From Strigamia acuminata (taxonomy: Eukaryota; Arthropoda; Chilopoda; Geophilomorpha; Linotaeniidae), in the NCBI GenBank assembly GCA_949358305.1, contig OX442317.1, positions 8,562,186 through 8,626,185 of the forward strand: DNA of 64,000 nt, in the 5' to 3' direction. Below are positions 36,510 through 48,257 of the stretch, piece after piece. The position numbers and the translations under genes were made by a program. How positions within the stretch are numbered: position 1 is the first letter of the stretch; every line of letters begins with the position of its first letter. Under the pieces are notes generated by a model. That model did not search any database, was not told where the DNA came from, and saw only the letters and a list, made by a program, of their open reading frames with translations.

Positions 36510-37478
36510 ATGAAAATAATCTATCTGATTTTGATTTTGTTTTTGTCAGTTTGTAAAGCAAATGCAGGCGTTGCTAAGGTATCAAAAAGTTTATGAACGT
36601 AAATTAGATTTCCCAAGACATTTGCTCAAACTTTGTTTTATTTTCTGTTATCTATTCATTTATTTATTTATTTATTTTGCGCTTTTGTGATAATTTATTT
36701 TACTAATTTCCATGTTGGTTTGTCATTTAATAATGCAGGTGTTTCTTTTGTCAATAGTGTAAAGATGTACAGTCAAAAGCATCCGAGGCTTTCTGCACTT
36801 ATTTCCAAAAACTTGAAGACAAAGAAGTAAGTTTGTTTCAAAGAAATATTTTCAACAAAACTCAATTAACAAAAAAAAATTGTAGTTAGCCGGTGCTGCT
36901 TGTCACTGTCTTAATGCCGTTATTAAACAAAAGGTAATTACCGTACACTACCACTATGATTAATGATTCATTCACCCGTGATACTTGACAAAAGTTGTCA
37001 TTCTTAATTATTTATAGAATGCCTTGTGCACAACCGATGATAAGACCCATTTTGGTAGTCTACCCAGCTGTGAGGCGTTGCTTCAATCCGTACGTATAGC
37101 CATTTTATTCTTACCAGTTTTAGAATTTAAAAAATTCGTTTGTAAAATTACAGCCAACATATTCCAAAATAACTAAATCTAAGGCTGTTGAGACTTCATT
37201 CAAGAAAATGTTAACAGCTGCTCTCGACGTTTGCTCACATAACAAGGACACAATTCAGGGACGTATAGAAAATATGTTTGAAATTGAATCTACTATTCCA
37301 TTCATAGGTAAATTATTATGTTTGGCTTTTCACACTTCATGACTTATTTATGTGAAATGTTTATTTGATTTTAGATAAACAATTAGCAACTGAGCAGAAA
37401 ATTTCTCAAGCAGAAGCTGATCAAATAAACAAATGCTTCCATGAAATGCGGGAAATTATTAGCCCTCCTCCGGAATAA
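36510..37478 (+). CDS. SSP-C: small secreted eight-cysteine protein, six exons
   Basis: Exons 36510-36578, 36758-36826, 36886-36933, 37018-37089, 37154-37307 and 37375-37478, 171 aa. The signal peptide is slightly different (MKIIYLILILFLSVCKA). All eight mature cysteines are kept (CKDV, AFC, ACHC, ALC, SC, VCS, KCF). Substitutions relative to A/B are concentrated in exons 1, 5 and 6, and all changes keep the frame. TATAAATA at 36429-36436. Its GMC partner in the same unit is broken while this gene is intact. Confidence 0.85.
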
Positions 37479-37759
37479 AATTTTTTGTTGTTTGAAATTT
37501 AATTTTTATTAAAATAAACATTCATTAAACGTTGATCTTTTGTTTCTATAATATTGTCAACAAAAAAAAATACAAATTATCTCCAATCGTACCTCTCGCA
37601 CTTAGGGGAGAGGTTTATTTGAAATTTATTTAATTTTATTTATCAAAATTAGCGGAACATTGAGGTCCTTCTAATTGCCTGTGTGGAGGAAATAATGAGA
37701 ATAGGCTCCTTGGTCTGTTTTCGATTTTAGGAGTTGAAAATCTCTTTCCTCTCATGTGT

Positions 37760-38205
37760 TAGGATTTACCGCCAGGACCAGCACCCAAGTGACAGATTAC
37801 AGCAACTAACTTATACAAACACAGCGAAGAGAAATACAATTTTCATACAGTAAAAATAGCTATTAATTCCTAGAATAATATATGTTTATCTCTCCGTTCA
37901 ATTTAATCAAGAAATTAAAACACTTAAAGGTCAAAACGTGAGCGATATGACGTAACCCTCCAAAATGGCGCCCGTCATTAACTCTCTAAAGTAAACCATC
38001 GTCTTCGACTATGAAAACCATCGTTCAAGAATTGGATAATAACATAAAACGTAAGTAAACAATATAGTTACAGACTCGGAACGAGCGGATACCGATATAG
38101 ACGATCGCGCACGGCCAACGCCCTTGGTGCGAGACCGAACCGATGCAGAAAACTCGTAATCACAAACTAACGGTAAAAACAAAACTAGAGTAAATTCTTA
38201 TACAT
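37760..38205 (+). other. Module X (C)
   Basis: Homologous to 8955-9425, with a deletion shortening the intron of the possible micro-ORF. The second piece reads SERADTDIDDRARPTPL before its stop. The neighbouring TTACCGT site (about 38242) is the empty target of the 1,988-bp element. Confidence 0.35.
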
Positions 38206-38481
38206 TCTTATACATTTATGAATTCTTGGGCCATTTAATTACCGTATTTATAACTACCCGTAACCTCTTTTCAAACAAGGTACGCAACTGAACTAGAAAC
38301 GCATTCTCCCTTTCTTCCGCATCATCAAGACTACACAACTCAACTGAGACACGAAGTAGCCTCAGAAATTAACACCTAACTTATCCAATTGAATCAGGTA
38401 AATGAATATAATTACTCCAAACAGTAAAACGAATTAATCTAACACATTGAAACTAATTTCTTAGGTTTAACCAAACGAATT

Positions 38482-38790
38482 ATGACGAAATGCGATTATA
38501 CATACGAATCCGACTGTGAATGCAATTCCGAACTCGAATCAACCCAAAGACTCTTTTTCATTAGATACGTATTAAACTTTTCCTAAATCTAAGAACGAAA
38601 TTAAAAACTCGAACTAATTTATTTCTAGAAACATGAAGCGAAAAGACATCGCCCTCTGTTGATTGCAAACACTATTGCTAGTGTAGGCTCGGTGTTTGTG
38701 GTGCACGCGTCGTGGCAGTTTCGGCCAAATTGCTCTCAAGTAATGGAACTTGTGACGATTCTACTTTTACTACCTTTAGGGGATAAATAT
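38482..38790 (+). other. Module Y (C): possible two-exon coding remnant
   Basis: First piece 38482-38568 starts MTKCDYTYESDCECN. The second, from 38629, reads KHEAKRHRPLLIANTIASVG and on through a hydrophobic stretch to LLLLPLGDKYVG. Unlike A and B it lacks the 4-bp deletion, so this frame is likely the ancestral one. It is then interrupted by an insertion at about 38800. Family not recognised; one membrane segment is possible. Confidence 0.3.
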
Positions 38791-38829
38791 GTTGGTACAA
38801 ATGCATCCCGCAAACACTCTAATGACATT

Positions 38830-39260
38830 AGAGTGTTTGCGGGTTGCATTTTTCCCTTATTTTGTGCCACGTTACACTATTTTAGTGCCATGTCGTAAGG
38901 GAAAAATCTTTAGTGTATCGTTTTCAACACTAAATTAAAATATAGCGCAGCCAATCAGAATTGAGAACACTATATTGTTAGCTCCACCCATTGCAAATGG
39001 CGATTATTGAATTTTAGGCCCAAAACCATACTTTAATAATAATAACACAATAATAAATTTTATGCAGAAATTTGCACATTTACACCCCCAAATTGAATTT
39101 TTAGGCCCAAAATTACTAACTGTCAGTAGTTGGCTGAAATAGTGTAGTGATAAGAGAAAAGTGCAGCTCGCAAAAACTTAATTTATCATTTTTCCCTTAC
39201 ACTATTTTTATACTGTATAGTCCTTAACTATAAGGAAAAAATGCATCCCGCAAACACTCT
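38830..39260. mobile_element. 431-bp TIR element, AGAGTGTTTGCGGG ends
   Basis: Inverted ends AGAGTGTTTGCGGGTTGCAT / ATGCATCCCGCAAACACTCT. Possible 3-bp duplication ATT. Just outside the left end (38800-38820) is a further copy of the terminal sequence in opposite orientation, making a short hairpin. Unit B has the uninterrupted sequence (acaagacattgctaat). No transposase. Confidence 0.65.
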
Positions 39261-39710
39261 ATTGCTAATTCTAACAATAACCTAACCTAACCGAGATAAG
39301 CTAAAACTGTGCGCTAAGTGAATAAATAACGAAATAATGCGAACTTACGATTACAGAAAACATGATTATGTTTATTACAAAGTACAACTGGGTTCTGGGC
39401 ACGTGTAAACGGGCGGCATAGTCTGGTTGAGGATCCGGGCGGGCCAAGGGATAGGGCTGGCTTCGCGGCATCGTCACAATAACGTTACGTGTGGGTATTC
39501 GGCCATGTGACTAGAATGCACAAAGATGCGGAGAATTCTCCGCATTTGCCGAGCAAGTTACTGATGGAACACACAACAGCAATCATCACTCGTTCGGTTA
39601 AGCTACTGAGGGGGCTCAAAATGCTTTCCAAAAATCATAAGAAACCAATTCAGTCTTTGTTCAACTTCCCAACCTGTCACATCGTGATCACTGCCATTTC
39701 ATTTCATTTC

Positions 39711-40079
39711 ATGATGTTGCCACATTAGTCGAAGGAATTAATTTTGCTTCGAAAATTGCTCGTACAAATGCATTCAAGAAATACGATTCGAAATTACGGA
39801 GTATATCTTAACGGACGGCTCCCAAATTGGCTTTTGCTACTAGACACACGTTCTGACGCTTATTACGCTGAATTTCCTATCTTTCGCACATCAAGCTCGT
39901 GCAAAATGGGACTTGCAAGCGATCCTATGGAAGTGGTGGATAAGAAATTAAAGTAATCGATGGAAGTGTGACGATTCGTATTGATGACACTGTGTAATTG
40001 TTTATTACTCGTTACAGAGTGCACGGTATTACGGGTCTAAGAGTTGGTGAAGCATCAATTATGCCGAATAATACTTCGT
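39711..40079 (+). pseudogene. GMC oxidoreductase copy D, remnant of exons 8-9
   Basis: Recognisable pieces: DVATLVEGINFA, KKYDSKL, then (after frameshifts) TSSSCKMGLASDPMEVVDKKL, a donor/acceptor pair as in other copies, and GITGLRVGEASIMPN at the end. Exons 1-7 are gone and the last exon is truncated. It is more diverged than A-C, so it represents an older duplicate. Confidence 0.8.
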
Positions 40080-40346
40080 AAACATGAAATAGTCAAAGAA
40101 TAGAATCATTTTCAGACATTTTTGGATAAATCTTTTGGCTTTGGGTTGGTACTGCCAGGGTTAATCAATTTAAATCCTGTAACATCAGACTTTCCAAGTA
40201 ACTTTTACCAATTCTAAATGCGAATTCGAGTTGCTGTGGCAACAAAAAGCATTTACAAAATAAATAATTTTGTCAATTTTCGACATCCAAAAATGGGCCA
40301 TGCAGAAAGCAGTACCAACTAAAAAAAGATCCCTTACTCCCCAAAC

Positions 40347-41757
40347 TCAGGGACGGGGTTCATTTCCGCCAGAACCAATTCCACCGGTTCCAAAACCGCC
40401 CCTCTCGGTAAAAAAAGGTTGCAATTCTGCCTTGATGCAATCCAAATCCGCTCGTCCCAATTCCGCCCCTCACAATTCCGCCCCTCCCAATTCCGCCCAG
40501 TCCCAATTCCACTCCGTCCCAATTCCGCTCCAGTCCCAATTCTGCCCAGTCCCAATTCCGCTCCAGTTCCAATTCCGCCTCAGTCCCAATTCCGCCCAGT
40601 CCCAATTCCGCTCCAGTCCCAATTCCGCCCAGTCCCAATTCCGCCGCGTCCCAATTCCACTCCAAAATATTTGATATCTGAAAATTTGTTTTATTTCTGT
40701 TATTTAATAAACAATACATACATCTATTTCGAGGCCTGCTTTTAAAACACAAAGATTTTTGCTTCAACATCCACAGTTTTTTTAGTGTAAAAATAAAGTT
40801 CACTGCCTTAAGATGTGCTGCATTTTTCTCTCAACAAACAAATGATTAGAGACTAACAAAATTCGACCTAAGACTCCGAACTCCGATTTGTGATCCTCAC
40901 ATGAGTGTTTTTCCTTGTTGGAAATTTACAATACTAGTAGTGCAAAAAAATAGAGTGAAACTGGAGTGATTTCAACATTTTTGTGATGAATTCCATCAAA
41001 TCATCTCGATTTCTGTGTATAATTAATGAATTGCAACAGATTTATCAATTTCACCAAAAATTTGTTAAACTTGGGCACCCTTTTGATGTATTTATCTTAA
41101 TTGTGATGAATTTCAGCATATTTATGATGAATTTCAGCATATTTATGATGAATTTCAGCATATTTATGATGAATTTCAGCATATTTATGATGAATTTCAG
41201 CATATTTATGATGAATTTCAGCATATTTATGATGAATTTCAGCATATTTATGATGAATTTCAGCATATTTATGATGAATTTCAGCATATTTATGATAAAT
41301 TTCCACTTATTTTAGCCAAATCTGGCAATTTATTATCAATTTCAGCACATTATAAAACATTTAAACTTATTATCAACCAATTACTGCATACTCACCATGA
41401 ATTTAGTATACAAAATTGCAACCAAAACAATATCCAACTAAAATCAAATCCGCTCGTCCCAATTCCGCCCCAGTCCCAATTCCGTCCCAATCCCAATTCC
41501 GCCCAGTCCCAATTCAGCACCAGTCCCAATTCCGCCCCAGTCCCAATTCCGCCCCAGTCCCAATTCCGCCGCGTCCCAATTCCACTCCGCAATGTATTTA
41601 GGCGGAATTGGGCTCTGCAAAATTTTATTACATTTTATTTTTGTTTAAATAATTTTTATTTAATTTAAATAAGAAAATTCGCCGCGGAATTGGGATGGGG
41701 CGGAAATGGACCATGGGGCGGTTTTGGGCCGGGCGGAATAGGTCCAACCCCAAACTG
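40347..41757. repeat. Repeat-rich element with CCCAATTCCGCC arrays and 21-bp minisatellite
   Basis: The left part (40440-40672) and right part (41452-41589) are arrays of tcccaattccgccc variants. Outer edges near 40347 and 41757 are loosely inverted (cagggacggggttc.. / ..caaccccaaactg, with gcccaaaaccgcccc inside both). This resembles a hAT-like element with GC-rich subterminal repeats, but no clean target duplication was found. Frames through the arrays are artefacts. Confidence 0.5.
41103..41294. repeat. 21-bp minisatellite
   Basis: About nine near-perfect copies of tgatgaatttcagcatattta. As the unit is a multiple of three, it gives long open frames on both strands; these are not genes. 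Confidence 0.9.
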
Positions 41758-42252
41758 AGGTCATTTTTGACCCCAAACTAAAAATATTTTTTCAAAAATT
41801 TATGAAAATGATTCTATTTTATGACTATTTTATGTTTATGTAGAAATTTAACCAATTCAGAATTTGTCAAAAGAGTACGACAAAAATAACTGAGATTAAA
41901 CTCAAAATTAGTGGGTAGAGAAAGAAATTTCGTGACAAAATTATTTGAATTTTTTAATCTATTATTTTTTTTATTGTTCGTTAATGTTTAAAAAAAAAGA
42001 ATTTTTGAAGCTCAACTTTTATTATTCTGACATTGAATTTTGAAACTACGTTACACTGGTCAACACACTAACTTTGTTTTTCCGAATTGTATGCCGTCAA
42101 TTAATATTGATAATAAATTCTAAAATTTAGAATAATGTGAGTATTAACATCAAATCTGTTCATTTATTGTAAATTGAAAAAATTAGAATAACATAATGTA
42201 ATAATATAAAAATGTAGTTATATAAAATATATAAAATTATATAATTATATAT

Positions 42253-42718
42253 TGTTACGCGGTAGAGCCGTACTGTTTAGGCATTTAATGCAATGAATTC
42301 TCACTAGACGGCGCTGCGCACCTAATTAGATGCACAGACCGTTCAACTTAGTTAATAGGGGGAATGGGAGTTTACTTAGTGAGCTGATTAAGCCAGAGAG
42401 CTCAGATCTCTTTTGATTCTCAAACTTTTACCTTCACCTACCACTGTCAGCCGGTTTGCGGATCGACAGGACTAGGTTTCCTGAATTGAATTGAAACAAC
42501 AGCATCATCCTTAATTGATTCGTTTGAATGAATGATTTGTGTTTTAAGTTTAATAAATGAACAAATGTAATAAGAGCTGATGACCGAACATTTACATTAG
42601 TAAATGTCCGACTTTGATTAATAAAGCCAATAGGCATTTTACATATAAAACTCTGTGTCTTTCTTGACTAAATTCATGTCACGTAGGACTAAATCAATCC
42701 CCATTTAGCCACGTAACA
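42253..42718. mobile_element. Probable solo LTR
   Basis: 466 bp starting TGTTACGCGG and ending CCACGTAACA (TG..CA rule with short inverted ends), flanked by ATAT on both sides (42249-42252 and 42719-42722). A polyadenylation-like AATAAA lies inside. It is inserted in the AT-rich region before SSP-D. The flanks are low-complexity, so the duplication is weak evidence. Confidence 0.6.
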
Positions 42719-43074
42719 ATATATAATTATAAAATTATATAATCATATACGGAGTATATAATTATAAAATTAAATAATTATATATATAATTATAAAATTA
42801 TATATATACCAGTAATTATAAAATTATATATATAATAATATAGAAGTGATATTACTTTTTAATGAGCGTAATTAGTTTTATTAGTTAATTTCAAATGAGC
42901 TCTATTGAATGTTTTATTTTCTCTCTTAAAAAGCCAATTAATTTGAATACCAGAAGTTATTTACCTTTTTCATAACTTTTACAATTTCATTAAATACAAA
43001 TTGTGTATATATATCCAAGCATTGTAACAACTTTTCAAAATCCATTCCTATCGTAGTACCGGTATTCATCCAAA

Positions 43075-44005
43075 ATGAAAATAATCTATCTCATTTTGTT
43101 TTTGTCAGTTTGTCAAGCAAATGAAGACGATGATGTGGTAAGAATTAGGTTAAGCTTTCCTGCAGAGCATGCCCAACACATTTGCTCAAACTTGTTTTAT
43201 TTTAAGTTTTTTATTTGTTTATTTTGCTCTTTTCTGAAAATTTATTTTACTAATTTCCATGTTGGTTTGTCATTTATTAATGCAGGCGTTTCTTTTCTCA
43301 ATAGTGTGAAGATCCAGAGTCAAAGGGAGCCGATGCTTTCTGCTTTTATTTCGTCAAAAAACTTAAAGACAAAAATGCACCGGTAAGTTTGTTTCAAAGA
43401 AATACTTTGAACAAAACTCAATTAACAAAAAAAAATTGTAGTTAGCCGTATCTGCATGTAATTGTGTTGATGCCCTTTTTCACCAACAGGTAATTACATT
43501 ATCACTATAATGCATTCACTCGTGATTCTTGACAAATGTTGTCATTCTTGATTTTTATAGAATGCCTTGTGCTCAACATTTGATAAGAAGCGTTTTATTG
43601 GTAGTGCACCCAGTTGTAACAAGTTCTTTAAATCCGTACGTACAGCCATTTTATACTTACCAGTTTTAGAATTTAAAAAATTCATACGTAAAATTACAGG
43701 CAGTATATACCAAATTTACTAAATCTGAGGCTGTTAAGACTATGCTCAAGCATCTGGTAAAGAATTTTCTCAACGTGTGCTCAAATAACAATGACAAATT
43801 ACAGGAGATTATAGAAAGTATGTTTCAACTTGAAGATATTAGTACATTATTAGGTAAATTATTATGTTTGGTTTTTCATAACTTATTTATGTGAAACGTT
43901 TATTTGATTTTAGAAGAACAAACTTCTCCTGAGGAAGAAATTGTTCTAGTAGGCAATTGCTATAAAGAATTGCGGAAATTAATTAATCCTCCGGAACCGG
44001 AATAA
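43075..44005 (+). CDS. SSP-D: small secreted eight-cysteine protein, six exons
   Basis: Exons 43075-43137, 43305-43382, 43442-43489, 43561-43635, 43700-43853 and 43914-44005, 169 aa. Signal peptide MKIIYLILFLSVCQA, then eight cysteines in the same exon positions (CEDP, AFC, ACNC, ALC, SC, VCS, NCY). Exon 2 is 9 bp longer and exon 4 is 3 bp longer than in A, and exon 6 is 12 bp shorter, all in frame. TATATATA at 43006-43013 replaces the usual TATAAA. Strongly diverged from A-C but closest to E. Function unknown. Confidence 0.85.
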
Positions 44006-44222
44006 AATTTTTAATTTTGTAGTTTGAAATTTAAATTTATAAAAATAAACATACAGTAAACGTTAATCTTTTGTTGCTATAATTTTGTCACAAAATACAA
44101 ATCATCTCCATTGGTACAGTACCTCTCGAACTTAACATCGATTCATTCGCGGAAATTTATTTGAAATTTATTTAATTTTATTTATCGAAATTCGCGGAAA
44201 ATTGAGGTTGCAGTAGGTTTAA

Positions 44223-44320
44223 GTCGCCACAACTACGCGCCCACACTCCATCACTGAAGTTAAGCAGGACAATAACAACCAAACTGCCACATTGGGAGGT
44301 TTCCATGCCCTAATGAGTGG
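44223..44320 (+). repeat. 5S rRNA-like sequence downstream of SSP-D
   Basis: Contains tccatcactgaagttaagca at about 44248-44267, close to the internal promoter region of 5S rRNA genes. About 40 bp later, cattgggaggtttccatgcc loosely resembles the 3' part of the 5S control region. It is too diverged for a functional 5S gene; a 5S-derived SINE or pseudogene is possible. Copies lie at 46494-46590 and 51970-52060. Confidence 0.35.
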
Positions 44321-45084
44321 GAAGTTGTCTTAGGAAAGCACTATTGTTACGAACGGACATGGTCAACGGCTATGAAATGGCTGAGCAGCCATCTTTTGCG
44401 TACATTTAACCGTGGGTGCATTCGATCCAATCCGCTCCAGTGCTGCACCCTATGGTTCAACCTTGCATTTATATTCTACTTTCCTTGCTTGCATCTGCCC
44501 TTGTCATCCCATGGTCCTGAATCCAGCTTGGAGAGTATGTCACAATGCATAATGGTTGAAATAACCACAGCGAGATATAAATACACAGAACTTGCGACAA
44601 ATGAGTCTCAAGTGAGTAAACAAAGATCAAGAGTAGACTAACATTTCAAACCTTTTTTTCTCAAAACTTTTCAGTAAGAAATAATTTTTTTAAGAACAGT
44701 TCTAGACTAATTAGATGGTTCTCTACAACTTTGTAATTGGAAATTTTGCTCTAACCTGATTGGTTTAGAAGTTAGCAAGTAAATGACCTTGAAAATGGCC
44801 TTCAAGGTCAAATTTGATGAAATCATTGGATTGCTCTCACCCAATTTCCTTTACGATTGCTTCATCAAAGTTGGCCTAGATGCAATTGCTCACAAAATAT
44901 GGTGATGCGTACTACGAGCGACATGGGTTGGCGCGACACTCAAATTCGCACCTATGCATCTGGGTAGTTGCGTAACGGATGATTTAGCGCGACGTCGCTA
45001 TTACGCATGGCGGTGGTATGACCTGGCGCGACATGTGTACGTATTACGTGGCGCGACACGTCTTTTCTGCTTTGGAGTCATTTT

Positions 45085-45202
45085 CAGTGTTGGACTGGCC
45101 CAGCGGGCTACCGGGTGGCCCGTCCCTGTCCACCCTAGCCTGTCCCTGTGGCCCGACCCATCCCGATTTCCCAGTACTAAATTTGTACCCAGTCCAGCCC
45201 TG
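45085..45202. mobile_element. hAT-type MITE, 118 bp
   Basis: Ends CAGTGTTGGACTGGCC / CCAGTCCAGCCCTG, same family as 13526-13680. Flanks GTCATTTT and GTCATGTT match at 7 of 8 bases. Confidence 0.7.
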
Positions 45203-45335
45203 GTCATGTTTTGGACTCCTAAGCATAAGGGGGGGGCACTACCACCAAGTAGCTGAAATTAGTGGTAAATTGGTAAAAATGAGTTAAAACGTGCAAAAAT
45301 AGATTTGAAACGTGCTAAAATGGGTGAAAATGGGC

Positions 45336-45480
45336 TAGAAACGTGCAAAAATGGGTGAAAATGGGCTTGAAACGTGCAAAAATGGGTGAAAATGGGCTTG
45401 AAACGTGCAAAAATGGGTGAAAATGGGCTTGAAACGTGCAAAAATGGATGAAAATGGGCTTGAAACGTGCAAAATTGGTT
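45336..45480. repeat. 31-bp minisatellite
   Basis: About five copies of a unit containing gaaacgtgcaaaaatgggtg plus aaaatgggctt, with degenerate copies on either side (45260-45335 and 45480-45530). Noncoding. Confidence 0.85.
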
Positions 45481-45557
45481 TAAAACGTGCAAAAATAGGT
45501 AAAACTGTGTTTGAAACAAGCAAACACGGTTAAAAACGCGCCAACCAATACGTGTGT

Positions 45558-45631
45558 CGCGCCAACTCATACACACGTTATTCGTTGTAGCGACGTCGCT
45601 ACAACGAATAACGTGTGTATGAATTGGCGCG
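45558..45631. repeat. 74-bp spacerless palindrome
   Basis: Arms 45558-45594 and 45595-45631 are reverse complements with one mismatch, centred on gcgacgtcgc. It sits in a region with several other ggcgcgac motifs (44920-45060), suggesting a degraded foldback element. Confidence 0.85.
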
Positions 45632-45704
45632 ACGTCGCGCCAACCAATGTCGCGCCCAATGCTACGCAAAAAAAGTCATTTGCAAAGTTGTAGAGAACCA
45701 GAGA

Positions 45705-46083
45705 GGGGCCGTCCATAAATTACGTAACGCTGATTTTTCGATTTTTAGACCCCCTCCCCCCCCCTTGTAACAAGGTTGTAACAAATCCACAAACCCCCCC
45801 TAGAATATTATATTACGTAACAAACAATGCCCACTGCCGTCGGAAGCCCATTTGATTTATCCCAACTTTTACTTTTATTACCCCCACTTTTCAAAATTAT
45901 GATTTTTATATATCATTAAACTCCCCACCTCGAGACGGAAGCTTTTAAAATTACCCCCACTTTTTTTTATCCTAACCCCACTTTTAATACCCCCAGACGA
46001 CTAAAAACAACTGTAAACGATGCCCACTGCCGTCGGAAGCCCATTTGATTTACCCCAACTTTTACTTTTATTACCCCCTGTCA
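45705..46083. repeat. GGGGCCGTCCATAAAT fragment and 59-bp direct repeats
   Basis: At 45705 is ggggccgtccataaattacg, the same terminus as the element in GMC-C intron 7, but a matching right end is not seen. A ~59-bp segment starting aatgcccactgccgtcgg... (about 45827) is repeated at about 46019. Both copies end in a pyrimidine-rich ttttacttttattaccccc tract. Confidence 0.5.
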
Positions 46084-46227
46084 TTGATGGGTTTATGGTC
46101 CCAAATTCAATCTTGTTCTCAAATTGGTGGGTTTATAGATCCATTCCAGATCTATAATCCTGACCTCTCATTGGTGGAATTATAGATCAAAGATCCAGAT
46201 CTGTACCTACTCTGTTACTACTGTGAT

Positions 46228-46281
46228 CTACTAGACAATTGCTATAAAGAAATGCGGAAAATAATTATACCTCCGAAATAA
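46228..46281 (+). pseudogene. SSP remnant (last exon only)
   Basis: Reads NCYKEMRKIIIPPK and a stop, matching the end of exon 6 of SSP-D/E. It is followed by the same 3' flank (AATAAACATACAGTAAACGT) and the 5S-like sequence. No upstream exons remain. It marks a further, mostly deleted unit between D and E. Confidence 0.75.
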
Positions 46282-47165
46282 AACGTTTAATTTCGTAGTT
46301 TGAAATTTAAATTTATAAAAATAAACATACAGTAAACGTTGATCTTTTGTTGCTATAATTTTGTCACAAAATACAAATCATCTCCATTCGTACCTCTCGA
46401 ACTTAACATAGATCGATTCGCGGTAATTTATTTAAAATTTATTTAATTTTATTTATCGATATTCGCGGAAAATTGAGGTTGCAGTAGGTTTGAGTCGTCG
46501 CAACTACGCGCCCACACTCATCACTTTAGTTGAGCAGGACAAAACCAACCAAACTGCCACATTGGGAGGTTTTCATGCCCTAATGATTGTGAATTTGAAT
46601 TAGGAAAGCTATTGTTACGAAATGTTAGGAAATGGCTCGGCAGCCATCTTTTGCGTACATTTAATCGTGGGTGCATTCAATCCAATCTGCTCCTGTGTTG
46701 CACGCATCTGGCCTTGTCATCCGCACGTCCTGAATCGAGATTGGAGAGTCTGTCACAATGCATGATGGTTGAAATAATCACAGTGAGATATAAATAAACA
46801 GAACTTGCGACAATAGAGTATGATGTATTTAACGCAAGACATCTTCTAGAGGTTGTACACGATTCCTCCTTATTTCGTTGGAAGCGAAAATGTCTAGCTG
46901 CTTACTACTGGATTCAGAACACTTAAACGTTGAAGCTTTCCAATGTTTGGTTTCATACATATTTGAAAACTACGGTATTATTTACCGTGTTGAAACGGTA
47001 GAAAAGTTTGGTGTAATTAACGATTTAACACCCGGTACTTTGAGTTTGGCGCCATCGGTTGCTCAAGATAGATGGAGTGATGTGATTGGTCGATTGTGAG
47101 GAGACCAGTGATTGGTGGCGCCAGATCTCACCCATTCCAACCATTACGAAAATTATACAAGTATG

Positions 47166-48257
47166 CAAGGTTGAACGACGTTATTAGGTTTGGCCACTTT
47201 GGCGAAATGACGTCACTTCCTTGAAATTGAAGGGGCGGAGCTACCGGTAGTTGCTTAGCCATTACTTCTCTGACGTCAGTGGGCGCCGATTCAAAATTCA
47301 AAGTGCAAAAATGCCATCGTGGGCAGTTTTTTGCATGTAAAAGTACTGACAAGTCAAAATTAGATTCCAGATTAGCTTTTTTTTCATTTCCCAAAGATAA
47401 GATGATTTTAAATAATGACAATTGGTGTGCAAACAAAAAGGTATGATCAATTTTAAAGCAGAAAGAATCTGTTTATGTCAATTTCTACAGTGTTGACATT
47501 GCAAATTACATGCAACAGAGAGTTGAAAAATCTAGAGGCACAATTCAAAAAGCTAGTTTATGGGCTAAATCAAAAATATAATTTGACCTGTTTTTTAGTT
47601 AAGAATTGTTTGCATTTATGTTTGAATCATTTATGGGTTTTTAATTTTTGTTATGAATATTCACATACAAATGATATTCTATTTATTTAAAATTGTATGT
47701 AATAATTTCATGGAGTGTTCGATTATTTGTTAAAGTAAAAATATTTTTCAGAATGCTCTATTATTGTTCAAATCAAATTTTTTGCTATGTTCGCATGCGA
47801 TCAAATGTTTTGATGAATAACAAAATAAATGTGCCAGTACAGTTTAATTTAATACCATACCGTGTCCATTTATTTTTTATCCAAATTTATCACACAGGTT
47901 TGATTTCAAAAATCATAAAATCACAAAACAGTAATAAAATAAAAAAAATAAAAATTTATTGATCAAACAATTTAGTTAACGGTAAGAAAAAATATTTTTG
48001 TAAACCATTCCAGCTTATTATGGTATATTATGGTGAAAGTTCATGGATGGCTTACACAAACACACAATCCAAATTCCAAAACTTGTCATATACCTGACAA
48101 ATTTGCAGAATAAATGCATTTGGAACTCTGTATCAACGTTTTTCAAATGCTGATCAGTATAACTGGCGCCCACTGACGTCACAAAAATGAGAACCAATGG
48201 GAGCTTGGTACACCTAACTCTCCAAGTGGCCAAACCTAATAACGTCGTTCAACCTTG
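47166..48257. mobile_element. 1.09-kb TIR element with 8-bp duplication
   Basis: Inverted ends start CAAGGTTGAACGACGTTATT (about 35 bp, extending imperfectly to the inner tggcgcccactgacgtca blocks). Duplication CAAGTATG at 47158-47165 and 48258-48265. No transposase. The size of the duplication fits hAT-type mobilisation. Confidence 0.85.

Noticed and set aside
36633-36830. Frame reading GVSFVNSVKMYSQKHPRLSAL before SSP-C exon 2 end
   Set aside because: It does not join exon 1 in phase. The alternative acceptor at 36757 gives a cysteine-containing exon conserved in frame in all paralogues.
40270-40803. Proline/glutamine- and glycine/leucine-rich open frames
   Set aside because: By-products of the CCCAATTCCG arrays; no start context, splice sites or conservation.
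40983-41315. Open frames with repeated FMMNFSI or KFIINML units
   Set aside because: Translation of a 21-bp minisatellite, open on both strands because the unit is a multiple of three.
44248-44345. Functional 5S rRNA gene
   Set aside because: Only the box A-like stretch is close; pairing regions and length do not fit, and there is no T-run terminator in the right place.
45290-45530. Possible CRISPR-like regular repeat
   Set aside because: Plain tandem 31-bp repeat without unique spacers in a eukaryotic sequence; minisatellite.
46890-47099. ORF starting MSSCLLLDSEHLNVEAF
   Set aside because: About 70 aa with decent composition, but no homologue recognised, no splice partner and no paralogue in the window. 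Possibly an exon fragment; not supported enough to list.
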